Source of the DNA: Clostridia bacterium
GTDB lineage: Bacteria; Bacillota; Clostridia; Christensenellales; Aristaeellaceae
Length of the DNA: 42,487 nt
Direction of reading: 5' to 3'
NCBI GenBank assembly: GCA_017443295.1
Contig: JAFSNT010000101.1
Location: 1 to 42,487 of the forward strand
The notes beneath the pieces are model-generated. The model searched no databases. It was not told the origin of the DNA and worked only from the letters and a program-made list of their open reading frames with translations. This document shows positions 10,847-20,600 of the stretch, in pieces. The stretch's first letter is position 1. Every line of letters begins with the position of its first letter. The translations under genes and the position numbers were made by a program.

Positions 10847-11218
10847 TTACGCTCCCGCCACGTATTCCTCAATGCCTTTGACGGTGCGCTGGTACATTTC
10901 GGCCAGGACGGCCAGCTTTTCCCGCACCTCGGCGTCGGTCATTTTCCGGGGGGAGCCGGGGCGGAATTCCTCGGTGATTTCCCCGGCGGCGCGGGACAGG
11001 GTGTCCAAGCCCAAATTGGCGCACACGCCCTTCATGGCGTGGGCGGCTTCAAAGAGCGGGCCGGCGTCCAGGGTTTTGCCCGCCTCGGCCAGCTTTTCAT
11101 AGGTGCCGCTGGCAGCCAGCTTGCGCACGTAGCGGTCGATGAGCTTATCCATTTTCATGATTTTCTGCGCCTGTTCGTAGTTTCCGCCGATTTTCGCGTA
11201 CAGCTCCTGAATGGTCAT
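10847..11218 (-). CDS. HPt (histidine phosphotransfer) protein
   Basis: A 123-residue four-helix-bundle phosphotransfer protein. The phosphorylatable residue is His60 in FEAAHAMKGVCANLGL, the H-x-x-K-G motif of HPt domains. The rest is all-helical and charged, with no signal peptide, so it is cytoplasmic. HPt proteins pass phosphate between the receiver of a hybrid kinase and another receiver. The gene sits between a REC-EAL response regulator (its ATG overlaps that gene's stop as ATGA) and a permease-kinase fusion. It is therefore the likely relay between the hybrid kinases of this operon and the phosphodiesterase. Confidence 0.9.
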   Translation of the reverse strand: MTIQELYAKIGGNYEQAQKIMKMDKLIDRYVRKLAASGTYEKLAEAGKTLDAGPLFEAAHAMKGVCANLGLDTLSRAAGEITEEFRPGSPRKMTDAEVREKLAVLAEMYQRTVKGIEEYVAGA

Positions 11219-12918
11219 GCCTGCGTCCCCCTTATGACTTCTTTTTCCCGAATGATCAGTTTTTCAAATTCCTCCGGCGGCAGGGGCCGGGAGAAATAAT
11301 AGCCCTGCACCAGATCGCAGTCCGCTTCCTTCAGCAGCCGCAGCTGGTTTTCCGTTTCCACGCCCTCCGCCACCACGGGCACCTTCAAATACTTGGCGAT
11401 GTCCATGACCAATTCCACCAGGCGGAAGTCCTTGGCGTTATGCTCGATGTTTTTGATGAACTTCATGTCCATCTTCAGCACGTCCAGGGGCATGGCGGAA
11501 ATCATGTTCAGGGAGGAATAGCCGCTGCCGAAATCGTCCATTTCGATCTCGAAGCCGATTTCCCGCAGGCGGCCCACCACGTCCAGCAGTTGGGAGGCGT
11601 TGTCGGTGTAGGCCGATTCGGTCACTTCCAGCTTTAAGTTCTTGTAGTCCAGGCCGTTTTCCCGAATCAGCGCCGTCAGGTTCTGCACCAGATTGGGGTC
11701 GAACACGTCGGCCCGGGAAAGGTTCACGGAAACGGGAACGACGATGCCGTACTTGTCCCGCCAAGCCGCGATTTGCCGGGCCGCCTCGGCCCACACGTAA
11801 TTATCCACGATGCTGATTTGACCGTTGCTCTCGAAGAGGGGAATGAAGTCCCCCGGCGGAATCATGCCCAGCTCGGGATGCTTCCAGCGGATCAGCGCCT
11901 CGGCGCTGCTCAGGCGCGGCGGGTTGCACTGGATATTGTACTTGGGCTGATAGAACACCACGAACTGCTTTTCCTGCACCGCCTGCCTCAGATCGTTCAG
12001 CAGCCGCTGGTTCAGCAGCTCGCGCACGCGCATGTCCTCGCTGTAAATCATCAGGTGGGACTTGTATTCGCCCCGGATCATATTGCACGCCGCCCGGGCG
12101 TGGTCAAACAGCAGCAGAGGTTCCACGTCCTCCTGCCAGGGCATCACGCCCATGCGCAGGCGGATGCTTACGTTTTCGGCCACGCCGTCCACCTTGCGCT
12201 GGAACCGGTCCAGCAGGGCCTGATAATCCTTCTGGGCCTTGCAGAAAATATCGAAGCGGTCCGCCTCGATGCGGCTGGCAATGCCCTCCGTTTCGGCTAA
12301 GAATGCGCGGATCTCGTTGCCGATGATGCGCAGCACGTTGTCGCCGAATTCCCGGCCGTTCAGCTCGTTCACGGTATGGAACTGCTCGATGTTCATGACC
12401 ACCGCGTCCATGTGCCACTCGGGATGGTACAGGTGGATGCGATTGGCGTATTCAAAGAAGAAGTTGCGGTTGTAGAGCATGGTCAGCTTGTCATGCTCGG
12501 CGGCGGAAATCAGGCGGCGGCCCTCGCTCAGCTCGATGATGCGGGACACCCGGGCGCGGATCACCTCGTGCATATCAAAGGGCTTGGTGATAAAGTCCGC
12601 CGCGCCCATTTGCAGGGCGCGCAGCTCCGCGTCCTTTTCGGCGGTCAGCACGATGATGGGAATGCGCCAGAGGCTTTCGCTTTCGTGTACATAGGAAAGC
12701 ACCTGAAAGCCGTCCATCACCGGCATCATCAGATCCAGCATGATCAGCGACAGCTTGTCCTGGTATTCTTCGATTTTCTGAATGGCTTCCTGGCCGTCGC
12801 AGGCGTAAATCAGGTCATAGTAATCTTCCAGGATCATCCCCAGCACGTCGCGGTTGATTTCCTGGTCGTCCACGATCAGCACCAGCTGCGGCGATTTAAT
12901 GTGCTTGGACTGAATCAT
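11215..12918 (-). CDS. Response regulator with degenerate GGDEF and EAL domains (c-di-GMP phosphodiesterase)
   Basis: A 567-residue cytoplasmic regulator. The receiver domain is residues 10-130, with Asp17/Asp18, acceptor Asp62 in LIMLDLMMPVMDG and Lys112. Residues 140-310 resemble a GGDEF domain, but the active-site loop reads EADRF at 218-222 instead of GGDEF, so it should not make c-di-GMP and may be structural or a GTP sensor. Residues 315-560 are an EAL domain: EAL at 340-342, VSVNLS, EVTES, DDFGSG at 461-466, Lys482 and Glu518 in VVAEGVE. These are the metal- and substrate-binding residues, so hydrolysis of c-di-GMP is expected. The start ATG follows AAAGGGGGAG. It is coupled to HPt downstream, so phosphorylation probably controls the EAL output. 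Confidence 0.92.
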   Translation of the reverse strand: MIQSKHIKSPQLVLIVDDQEINRDVLGMILEDYYDLIYACDGQEAIQKIEEYQDKLSLIMLDLMMPVMDGFQVLSYVHESESLWRIPIIVLTAEKDAELRALQMGAADFITKPFDMHEVIRARVSRIIELSEGRRLISAAEHDKLTMLYNRNFFFEYANRIHLYHPEWHMDAVVMNIEQFHTVNELNGREFGDNVLRIIGNEIRAFLAETEGIASRIEADRFDIFCKAQKDYQALLDRFQRKVDGVAENVSIRLRMGVMPWQEDVEPLLLFDHARAACNMIRGEYKSHLMIYSEDMRVRELLNQRLLNDLRQAVQEKQFVVFYQPKYNIQCNPPRLSSAEALIRWKHPELGMIPPGDFIPLFESNGQISIVDNYVWAEAARQIAAWRDKYGIVVPVSVNLSRADVFDPNLVQNLTALIRENGLDYKNLKLEVTESAYTDNASQLLDVVGRLREIGFEIEMDDFGSGYSSLNMISAMPLDVLKMDMKFIKNIEHNAKDFRLVELVMDIAKYLKVPVVAEGVETENQLRLLKEADCDLVQGYYFSRPLPPEEFEKLIIREKEVIRGTQA

Positions 12919-12958
12919 ATCGGATTGCTCCCCCTTTAGTTTGTTAGGAGTTTTATGA

Positions 12959-13064
<106 letters not shown>

Positions 13065-13065
13065 G

Positions 13066-14556
13066 TCAATCGTGCTTCTCTTTATGTTCGGGTACAAGAT
13101 GCCTTAGGTTATCGAACAGCACATCCGGATCCACGGGCTTGGCCATATGGGCGTTCATGCCCGCCTCTAAGGAATTGCGCACGTCCTCGTCAAAGGCGTT
13201 GGCGGTAAGGGCCAGGATGGGCACCGTTTTGGCGTCGGGCCGATCCTGATCCCGGATGATGCGGGTGGCGTCCAGGCCGTCCATGACCGGCATGCGCAGA
13301 TCCATCAAAATGGCGTCGTAGGTGCCCGGCTTGCTTCGTGTGAACATGTCCACCGCCACCAGGCCGTTTTCCGCCCGGTCGGAGGAAATGCCCTCCATAT
13401 CCAGCAGGTCGGCCACGATTTCGGCGTTCAGGTCGATATCCTCCACGATCAGCACCTTGAGGCCGCTCAGCTGCGTTTCCCCTTCGGCACTGTCCGCCGC
13501 CTGCTCCGCTTTCCGGTCGGAGGCCTTCAGCCGCACGGTGAGGGTGAAGGTGCTGCCCTGTCCCTTTTTGCTTTCCACGGCGATGCCGCCGCCCATCATT
13601 TCCGTCACCCGCTTGGACAGGGCCAGGCCCAGCCCGCTGCCGCTGTAACGGTTGGTATTGCTGGTGTCCCCGATGGTGAAGGGGGTGAACAGGTTCGGCA
13701 GCAGGTTTTTATCAATGCCGACGCCCGTATCGCTGATGATGAAGCGCAGCTCCCGACTGGGGCCCACGGAAACCGTCTGCTCCACGGTGAAGGTGACGCT
13801 GCCGGGGGCGGGGGTGAATTTCACCGCGTTGCCCAGCACGTTCAGCAACGCGTGCTTGAGCATGGTTTCGTCGCCCACGTAGTAATCGTCCAAAGCATCG
13901 GCAAAGCGGCTTTCATAGGTCAGGCCCTTTTCCTCGCAGCGGTTCTTTGTGATGATTCCGGCCAGTTCCAGCGTTTGCCGCAGGGAAAATTCTTCTTCTT
14001 TTAAGGTCAGGCTGCCCGCCTCGATGGAGTTCATATCCAGGATGTTGTTGATCATATCCAGCAGGTGCTTGGCGCTGTCGCCCACCTTTTCCAGCTGGGA
14101 GCGGGTTTCCGGAGGCAAATCGGGGTTTTGCAGGGCCAGGGCGTCCAGGCCCATGATGGCGTTCAGCGGCGTGCGCATTTCATGGCTCATGCTGGAAAGG
14201 AACGTGGTTTTCACCCGGCTGCTTTCCTTGGCGACCCTTAAATCCGCTTCCAGCCGTTCGCTTTCCTGAATACGGTCGGTGATCTGCTGAAGCAGGCCGA
14301 AGATGACGAACACGAACACGCTGCCGCCGAACAGGATGCCGGAAACGATGATGTCCGGGTGGCCGAACAGGCCGATGGCCAAATAGCCAAACAGGAACAT
14401 CACCAGCAGAAAGATCGGCAAATACAGCACTTGACGCTCTTTTTCCCATTTGCTGTCTTTTTGCAGGCGAAGCTCATAGCGGATATAGCGGATAATATTA
14501 TAGACCATCAGGGCGCTTCCCGCGTAGACCATACCGTAAATGAGCCAATCCGGCAC
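13066..14556 (-). CDS. Membrane hybrid histidine kinase with one receiver domain
   Basis: A 496-residue hybrid kinase, first gene of the leftward signalling operon. Three hydrophobic helices at about 3-24, 42-64 and 69-91 anchor it, with almost no extracytoplasmic sensor, so it probably senses within the membrane or through a partner. Phosphoacceptor His125 lies in SMSHEMRTPLNAI; the N-box Asn243, G1 DTGVG at 276 and G2 GSGLGLA follow. A receiver at 365-485 has acceptor Asp419 in LMDLRMPVMDG. The start chosen is GTG 14556, preceded by AAGGGGG; a TTG at 14613 has no ribosome binding site. With no DNA-binding output, it most likely feeds the HPt protein and the REC-EAL regulator downstream. Confidence 0.9.
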   Translation of the reverse strand: MPDWLIYGMVYAGSALMVYNIIRYIRYELRLQKDSKWEKERQVLYLPIFLLVMFLFGYLAIGLFGHPDIIVSGILFGGSVFVFVIFGLLQQITDRIQESERLEADLRVAKESSRVKTTFLSSMSHEMRTPLNAIMGLDALALQNPDLPPETRSQLEKVGDSAKHLLDMINNILDMNSIEAGSLTLKEEEFSLRQTLELAGIITKNRCEEKGLTYESRFADALDDYYVGDETMLKHALLNVLGNAVKFTPAPGSVTFTVEQTVSVGPSRELRFIISDTGVGIDKNLLPNLFTPFTIGDTSNTNRYSGSGLGLALSKRVTEMMGGGIAVESKKGQGSTFTLTVRLKASDRKAEQAADSAEGETQLSGLKVLIVEDIDLNAEIVADLLDMEGISSDRAENGLVAVDMFTRSKPGTYDAILMDLRMPVMDGLDATRIIRDQDRPDAKTVPILALTANAFDEDVRNSLEAGMNAHMAKPVDPDVLFDNLRHLVPEHKEKHD

Positions 14557-14637
14557 TGTGCCAGCCCCCTTCGTGATCGTAATACCGAACGCCGCTCCCC
14601 TGGGAATGCCCAAAGAAGCGCATACGAATCCATCTCT

Positions 14638-14666
14638 ATTATAATGGATTATTTTGCGAATAGCAA
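14638..14666 (-). promoter_or_regulatory. Promoter of the leftward signalling operon
   Basis: On the minus strand: TTGCTA (14666-14661), a 17-bp spacer, TATAAT (14643-14638). Transcription would begin near 14631, about 75 bases upstream of the GTG at 14556. Confidence 0.75.
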
Positions 14667-14697
14667 GCCAGATTTCGCATTTTCCTTCATTTTGCCC

Positions 14698-14726
14698 TTT
14701 TCATTCCGTCCGTTTTCCGCTATAAT
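14698..14726 (+). promoter_or_regulatory. Divergent promoter reading into the hairpin-rich region
   Basis: A perfect -10 TATAAT at 14721-14726 with a weaker -35 TTTTCA at 14698-14703 (17-bp spacer). Transcription from here, near 14733, would run through the structured region and then into the MFS transporter gene. Confidence 0.5.
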
Positions 14727-14732
14727 GGAAAA

Positions 14733-15163
14733 AAGCCCCTTTCCACGGAACTCCGGAGGCGCAATTCCATGGTTACCATTCACCCTACGGGTTCATGGTA
14801 ACGCGCGGGCGGGTATTGCATACCCCCCGCGTATCCGCAGCCTCAAAGGTCGCAACTCCCCTTCATGGGGAGATTGCTCCCTTTCGGCTGATCTCACCGC
14901 CGATGAGATTCCCGCCGCAGGCGGTCATCAGCGGTTCGTCCCCCCGCCCGGTTTTTCCTCTCGCCTTTTACGCCCCACGCCCTGCGCATTCGCTTGGTCG
15001 TGGGTTTCGGGCGGCAATCCAAGGATTGCACGCCCTCAGTCTCGCTGCGCTCGACGCTAAGGCTCCCGGGCGGAAAAACCGCAAGGAATGTTTTCCTAAC
15101 GGAAAACCCCGCCCGACCGGCAGAGCCGGTCGATACGATTATAGTCGGGGGACTTCCCCCGAC
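14733..15163 (+). other. Gene-free, hairpin-dense region: candidate structured RNA or long leader
   Basis: No credible gene lies between 14557 and 15245, but about 400 bp is packed with perfect inverted repeats. In order: 14772-14802 (8-bp outer and 4-bp inner stem around symmetric TC/TC bulges); 14804-14831; 14852-14877; a three-way junction 14887-14932 closed by GCTGAT/ATCAGC with inner ATCTCA/TGAGAT and CCGCC/GGCGG stems; a long-range 10-bp pairing 14949-14958 with 15072-15081 enclosing 14971-15013 and GCAATCC/GGATTGC at 15014-15029; then 15090-15107, 15114-15132 (8 bp, 3-nt loop) and 15144-15163 (9 bp, 2-nt loop). A promoter-like site precedes it. It could be a noncoding RNA, a structured 5' leader of the MFS operon, or a palindrome-rich repeat. 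I recognise no known family. Confidence 0.5.
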
Positions 15164-15245
15164 ACCCCCCTCCGCTGATATGCTGCTTGACTGTTATCAA
15201 GATACATGAATAGTAACATTCCATGCCGGAAACGGACAGAAAAGG

Positions 15246-16451
15246 ATGAAGCTCGTGCAGAAAAATTACCGCAAAACCCTGCAGGCCTGCTATTTGGGCA
15301 TTATCACCCAGGCCATCGCCGCCAATTTCGCTCCCCTTCTGTTTTTGAAATTCCACACGGACTGGGGCATCGCCTTAGGCCGGATCGCCCTGATCCCCTC
15401 CGTGTTTTTTCTCACCCAGCTGTTGGTGGACGTGTTCTGCGCCCGTTTTGTGGACAAAATCGGCTACCGCCGCAGCATCGTGCTTTCGCAGATTTTTGTG
15501 GGGGTGGGCCTGGCGGGCCTGGCCTTTGTGCCCGATCTCATGGGCAGCCCCTTTGCGGGGGTCATGATCTGCGTGGTGGTGTACGCCGTGGGCAGCGGGC
15601 TGATCGAGGTGCTGGTCAGCCCCATCGTGGAGGCCTGCCCCTTCGAGCATAAGGACGCGGTGATGAGCCTGCTGCATTCCTTTTACTGCTGGGGCTGCGT
15701 GGGCGTGATCCTTTTGTCCACCCTGTTTTTCGCCGCCTTCGGCGTGGAAAACTGGCGGTGGATGGCCTGCGCGTGGGCGCTGGTGCCCCTGTATAACGTG
15801 TTCAATTTCGCCGTGTGCCCCATCGAGCGCCTGACCGAGGAAGGCAAGGGCATGACCCTTTCCCAGCTGTTCAAAAGGCCGGTGTTCTGGGCGGCCCTGC
15901 TGCTGATGGTGTGCGCCGGGGCCAGCGAGCTTGCCATGGCCCAGTGGGCCTCCGCCTTCACCGAAGCGGCCTTAGGCTTTTCCAAGACGGTGGGCGATCT
16001 GGCGGGGCCCTGCCTGTTCGCCGTCACCATGGGCCTGAGCCGGGTGATCTACGGCAAATACGGCCCGAGGATGAATCTGAGCAGATTCATGATCGGCTCC
16101 GGCGTGCTGTGCCTGTGCTGCTATCTGCTGGCCAGCCTGTCCAAAAATCCCGTGCTGTGCCTGATCGGGTGCGTGTGCTGCGGCTTTTCCGTGGGCATCA
16201 TGTGGCCCGGCACCATCAGCATCACGTCGCCCCGCCTGCCCAGCGGCGGCACGGCGCTGTTCGCCATGCTGGCCATGGCGGGGGATTTGGGCGGCGCGGT
16301 AGGCCCCAGCTTCGTGGGCGCTGTCACCCAACGGGCGGGGGATAACCTTCAGTCCGGCATGCTGGTGGGCAGCGTGTTTCCCCTAGTGCTGGTGGCGGCG
16401 CTGATTCTGCTGAACCGGAAAGCTTCATCAACGCATGTTTCGGAGGGATGA
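15246..16451 (+). CDS. MFS transporter
   Basis: A 401-residue major facilitator with about 12 transmembrane helices. The cytoplasmic loop between helices 2 and 3 reads ARFVDKIGYRRSIVLSQI, a clear variant of the MFS G-x-x-x-D-x-x-G-R-R motif. The two six-helix halves are separated by a loop around 195-215 (ERLTEEGKGMTLSQLFKRPVF). It resembles sugar/FucP-like and hypothetical MFS carriers of Clostridia; the substrate is not predictable. The ATG at 15246 abuts AAAGG. A GTG nine bases later (15255) would have better ribosome binding site spacing and may be the true start. The gene is followed closely by the TctC-type binding protein and kinase, suggesting one operon preceded by the structured region. 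Confidence 0.85.
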   Translation: MKLVQKNYRKTLQACYLGIITQAIAANFAPLLFLKFHTDWGIALGRIALIPSVFFLTQLLVDVFCARFVDKIGYRRSIVLSQIFVGVGLAGLAFVPDLMGSPFAGVMICVVVYAVGSGLIEVLVSPIVEACPFEHKDAVMSLLHSFYCWGCVGVILLSTLFFAAFGVENWRWMACAWALVPLYNVFNFAVCPIERLTEEGKGMTLSQLFKRPVFWAALLLMVCAGASELAMAQWASAFTEAALGFSKTVGDLAGPCLFAVTMGLSRVIYGKYGPRMNLSRFMIGSGVLCLCCYLLASLSKNPVLCLIGCVCCGFSVGIMWPGTISITSPRLPSGGTALFAMLAMAGDLGGAVGPSFVGAVTQRAGDNLQSGMLVGSVFPLVLVAALILLNRKASSTHVSEG

Positions 16452-16456
16452 TTCAT

Positions 16457-17449
16457 ATGAAGAAAATCGCGGCTTTGCTTCTGGCGCTCCTGATGGTTTT
16501 CAGCCTGTCCGCCGCCTTTTCGGAGGAATGGGAATTTGAACGCGGCGTTACCATCGTGTGCCCCTGGGGCCTGAACGGCGGCGCGGACAGCACCATCCGC
16601 CCCATGAGCGAATTGCTGACGGAATATTTGGGCGTGCCCGTGGAGGTGCGCAACGAAACGGGCGAAAGCGGCGTGGTGGGCGCTTCCTACGCTTACGCGC
16701 AGCCCGCCGACGGCTATACCTTCCTGCTGGGCACCCAAAGCCTGTACATCCAGGATTTATTGGGCAAAATGGATTTCGATTTCAAGGACGAATTTGAGTG
16801 CGAAGTGATCCTGGTACACTCCATCAATATGCTGGCCGGTTCCCGGCGGCAGATGGAAAAGTACGGCGTCGGCTCCTTTTCCGATCTCCAGGCCTACGCC
16901 GCCGCGCATCCCGACGAAGTGTCCGTGGGCATGCAGTCCGCCGTGGGCGTGGACGGCCTGTGCTTTGAAATCGCCACCGAGGGCCTGGCCCTGAACCGGG
17001 TTTCCTACAATTCCGGCGACGACGTGAACGGCGCTTTGGCCGAGGGCGCGGTGGATCTGGCCGTGGGCGGCTACGACGATATGAGCAGCCTGATCGAAGC
17101 GGGCGACGTGATCCCCCTGCTGCTGTTCTGCGAACACCGGGTTTCCATTCTGCCGGACTGCGAATGCTCCGCCGAGTTGGGCATCGAAAGCTACGCCGGT
17201 CCCTGGCGGGCCATCTTCGCTAAAAAAGGCACGCCCCAGGCCGCAATCGACGCCATCGTGGAGGCGGTGGAAGCCTGCCGCCGGGACGCCACCTGGCAGG
17301 GCTTCGTCATGAACGCCGCCTATGACCAGCGCGAGGTGCCCGCCCCCGGCGCGGAAACCCAGCGTTTCTGCTTAGGCGAGTATCAGGAAATTCGGGATTA
17401 TCTGCTCCATCAGGATAAGCTGGTGAAGGACTACGAGGATCTCAAGTGA
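16457..17449 (+). CDS. TctC/Bug-type tripartite tricarboxylate transporter substrate-binding protein
   Basis: A 330-residue secreted binding protein. Residues 1-21 are a signal peptide (MKKIAALLLALLMVFSLSAA) without a lipobox. The mature part has family features: VTIVCPWGLNGGADSTIRPM (the GG-x-x-D loop that grips a carboxylate), VEVRNETGESGVVGASYAYAQPADGYTFLLG, and AVGVDGLCFE. TctC proteins normally serve TctA/TctB membrane subunits, but none lie here; its neighbours are an MFS carrier and a BvgS-like kinase. It could bind a carboxylate and present it to the kinase or act with distant TctAB. The start is ATG 16457, ten bases after GGAGG; a nearer ATG at 16448 is too close. It begins 5 bases after the MFS stop. 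Confidence 0.88.
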   Translation: MKKIAALLLALLMVFSLSAAFSEEWEFERGVTIVCPWGLNGGADSTIRPMSELLTEYLGVPVEVRNETGESGVVGASYAYAQPADGYTFLLGTQSLYIQDLLGKMDFDFKDEFECEVILVHSINMLAGSRRQMEKYGVGSFSDLQAYAAAHPDEVSVGMQSAVGVDGLCFEIATEGLALNRVSYNSGDDVNGALAEGAVDLAVGGYDDMSSLIEAGDVIPLLLFCEHRVSILPDCECSAELGIESYAGPWRAIFAKKGTPQAAIDAIVEAVEACRRDATWQGFVMNAAYDQREVPAPGAETQRFCLGEYQEIRDYLLHQDKLVKDYEDLK

Positions 17450-17488
17450 AAATTGCTCAGTCATTCCAATTTAGAACGCTTAACGAAG

Positions 17489-17599
17489 GCAGGAGGCAGG
17501 AAGTAGGAGGTAGGAGGTTTTATCATGTTCATCAAAGTGCATGGTTTCTCGCTTTTGCGAACTATATATACTTCCTACCTCCTACCTTCTACTTCCTAC
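17489..17599. repeat. Heptamer-armed inverted-repeat element C
   Basis: Left arm: GCAGGAG, GCAGGAA, GTAGGAG, GTAGGAG (17489-17516). Core of 55 bp; on the minus strand it starts with GTATATATAGTTCGCAAAAG. Right arm: TTCCTAC, CTCCTAC, CTTCTAC, TTCCTAC (17572-17599). It lies between the TctC gene and the kinase. The left arm supplies an AGGAGG followed by ATG at 17525 that is in frame with the kinase gene. Confidence 0.88.
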
Positions 17600-17620
17600 C
17601 TGAATTCTGGGGGGTCGAAC

Positions 17621-20600
17621 ATGCAGGAATCAAAACGGTTTCGGGGAACGCGTTTAGCGGCGCTGCTGCTGTGCCTCGCGCTGGCTTTTCCCATCGCCGC
17701 GCACGCGGAGAATGAAAAAACCGTGCGCGTGGGTTGGTACGAATCGCCCTTCAACCAGACCGATTCCTACGGGCGGCGGTCGGGCTACGCCTATGAGTAC
17801 CAGCAGAAGATCGCCGCGTATACCGGCTGGACGTATGAGTATGTGAAGGGCAGCTGGTCCGAACTCATGCAAATGCTCATCGACGGCGAAATCGACCTGA
17901 TGGGCGATATTTCCTATACGGTGGGCCGTGCCAGGAACATGCTGTTTTCCATGGTGCCCATGGGCACGGAGGAATACTACGTCTTTGTCGCCTCCGGGCG
18001 GGACAGCGGCATCGACGCCGACGATTATTCCTCGTTCAATGGGAAAAAAATCGGCGTCAATAAGGGGAGCGTTCAGGCGGACATTTTCCGCAATTGGATC
18101 GCTAAAAAAGGCGCTCAGCCTGAAATCGTGGAATTGATGGAAAACGAGACGGAATCCGTTGAATTGCTGAAACAGGGAGCGCTGGACGCTTTTATCACCT
18201 ACGACGGGTACGGCGGCAGCGACGGCCTGCTGCCCGTTTGCAAAATCGGTTCCTCTGATTTTTACTTCGCCGTAAGCAAGGCCCGGCCAGAATTATTAGG
18301 CGAACTGGACGCCGCCATGCTCCGCATCCAGAACGAAAACATCTATTATAATCAGCAGCTTCAGGAAAAGTATCTCAGCCATGCCGGGGCCAACATGTTT
18401 TTCGCGGAAAGCGAACTGAACTGGCTTGCGCAGCACAGATCTATCCGCGTGGGTTACCGGGACAACTATCTGGCTTTCTGCGCCAGGGATAAGCAGACCG
18501 GGGAACTCACAGGCGCGCTGAAGGAGTTTTTGAAGCTGGGTTCTCACTGTATCCAGAATTCGGAAATCATCTTTGAACCCGTGGCCTACCCCTCCACCGA
18601 GGACGCGCTGACAGCCATGCGCCGGGGAGAAATCGACTGCGTGTTCCCCGTGAACCTCTCCCTCTATGACGCGGAGGAAGCGGGCATCCTGATGACGGAC
18701 GCCCTGATGCCGTGTGAAATGTACGCCGTGGTGCGCGCTTCCGCCCTGCGGGAATTTACCATAGAAGGCAGGGTGAAGGCCGCCGTCAACGAGGGGAATC
18801 CCAGCTACGAATCCTTCCTGATGGATCATTTTCCGGAGTGGGAGCGGGTGTATTTCAAGGATACGGCGGCCTGCCTGAAAGGGATCGCGGAGGGCAAGGC
18901 GGACTGTCTGATCGTGAGCAATTACCGGATCAATACCATTTCCAATCTGCTGGACGAATACAAGCTTTCCACCGTCACCACCGGCGTGACCATGAATTCT
19001 TACTTTGCCCTGAACCGGCACGACAGCGATTTGTTCTCTATCCTGAACAAGGTGATCCGTCTGGTGCCGTCCGCCGCCGTCAACGCGGCCCTGGTCGCTC
19101 ATTCCTATGCGGATCAGCAGATCACCTTCGCCAAGTTCATCCGGGAGCATTTCGTTTCCGTCCTGATCGCCGCCGGGATCGTTGTGGCCGTCATCCTGGC
19201 CCTGCTGCTGCGCAGCGTGCGTTCGGAGCGGAAGACCCGGGAAGCCATGGGCCGCATCGCCGAGCTGAACACCACGCTGTCCGACAGCCAGCAGAAGCTC
19301 AAGGAAGCGCTGGACGCGTCGGAACAGGCCAGCCGCGCCAAAACCAGCTTCCTGTCCAATATGAGCCACGAAATTCGCACGCCCATGAACGCCATCATCG
19401 GCCTGGACAGCATCGCCCTGCGGGATCAGGATCTGGCCCCCCACACCCGGGAACAGCTGGAAAAGATCGGCTCCAGCGCCAAGCATCTGCTGGGCATCAT
19501 CAACGATATTCTGGACATGAGCCGCATCGAGTCCGGCCGCATGGCGCTGAAGGAGGAAGAATTCGGCTTCCGGGATTTCCTGGATCAGATCAACGTGATG
19601 ATCAACGGCCAGTGCGTGGACAAGGGGCTGCGCTTCGAGTGCCACATCATCGGCCATACGGAGGATTATTACGTCGGCGACGATATGAAGCTCAAGCAGG
19701 TGCTCATCAACATCTTGGGCAACGCGGTGAAATTCACCCCCGCCCCCGGCTCGGTCACGTTCAGCGTGGAGCAGATCAGGCGCTTTGAGCAGCACTGCAT
19801 GCTCCGCTTCATCATCCGGGACACCGGCATCGGCATGAGCAAGGATTATATTCCCAAAATCTTCGAGGCCTTCTCCCAGGAAAACGACGGCTCCAGCACC
19901 AAATACGGCAGCACGGGCTTAGGCATGGCCATCACCAAGAGCATCGTGGGCATGATGAACGGCGAAATCGCCGTGGACAGCGAAAAGGGCAAGGGTTCCA
20001 CCTTCACCGTCACCGTGACCCTGAAAGTGTCCGCCTGCAGCGAAAAGGATCACCGGGACCTGATTCCGGCGGGCATGCGCGCCCTGGTGCTGGACGACGA
20101 CGCCGTGGCCTGCGAGCATGAACAGCTGGTGGCGGACGCCGTGGGCATTCAGGCCGATACGGTGAGAACCGGCGAAGCCGCCCTGCGCATGATCCGAGAA
20201 AAGAAGGAGGCGGGCCAGCCCTATCAGCTGGTGCTGACCGATTACCTGATGCCCGGCATGGACGGGCTTGCCTTTACCCGGGCCTTGCGGAAGATGGACG
20301 GCGGCGAAACGGGCGTGATCCTCCTTACCGGCTACGACTGGGAGGACAAGCAGGAGGAAGCGAAGAACGCCGGGGTGGACGTGATTCTGTCCAAGCCGCT
20401 GTTCAAGGACAGCCTGATCCACAGCGTCCAGAATATTCTGCTCCAGCGGGAAAAGGCGGAGGACGCCGCGCAAAGCCAGCCCGCGGCGGAGGGCCAGGCC
20501 GTCCACGCGCTGGAGGGCTGCCGCATCCTGGTGGTGGAGGATATGGAGCTGAACGCGGAAATCCTGATGGATCTGCTGGAAATGGAAAGCATGCAGTCCG

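Noticed and set aside
15114-15163. tRNA or rRNA fragment
   Set aside because: The paired stems lack a cloverleaf, TPsiC-loop or anticodon features; no tRNA or rRNA gene was seen anywhere in the window.
14359-15209. Overlapping open frames (up to 233 codons) through the hairpin-rich region
   Set aside because: Several frames are open at once, with no start site, no conserved domain and stems throughout; the sequence looks structured rather than coding, although such frames may be annotated as hypothetical proteins.
17525-17620. ATG 17525 as the normal start of the BvgS-like kinase
   Set aside because: It lies within repeat element C and would put 32 unrelated residues before a good signal peptide. 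ATG 17621 is favoured, but the upstream start is kept as a finding.
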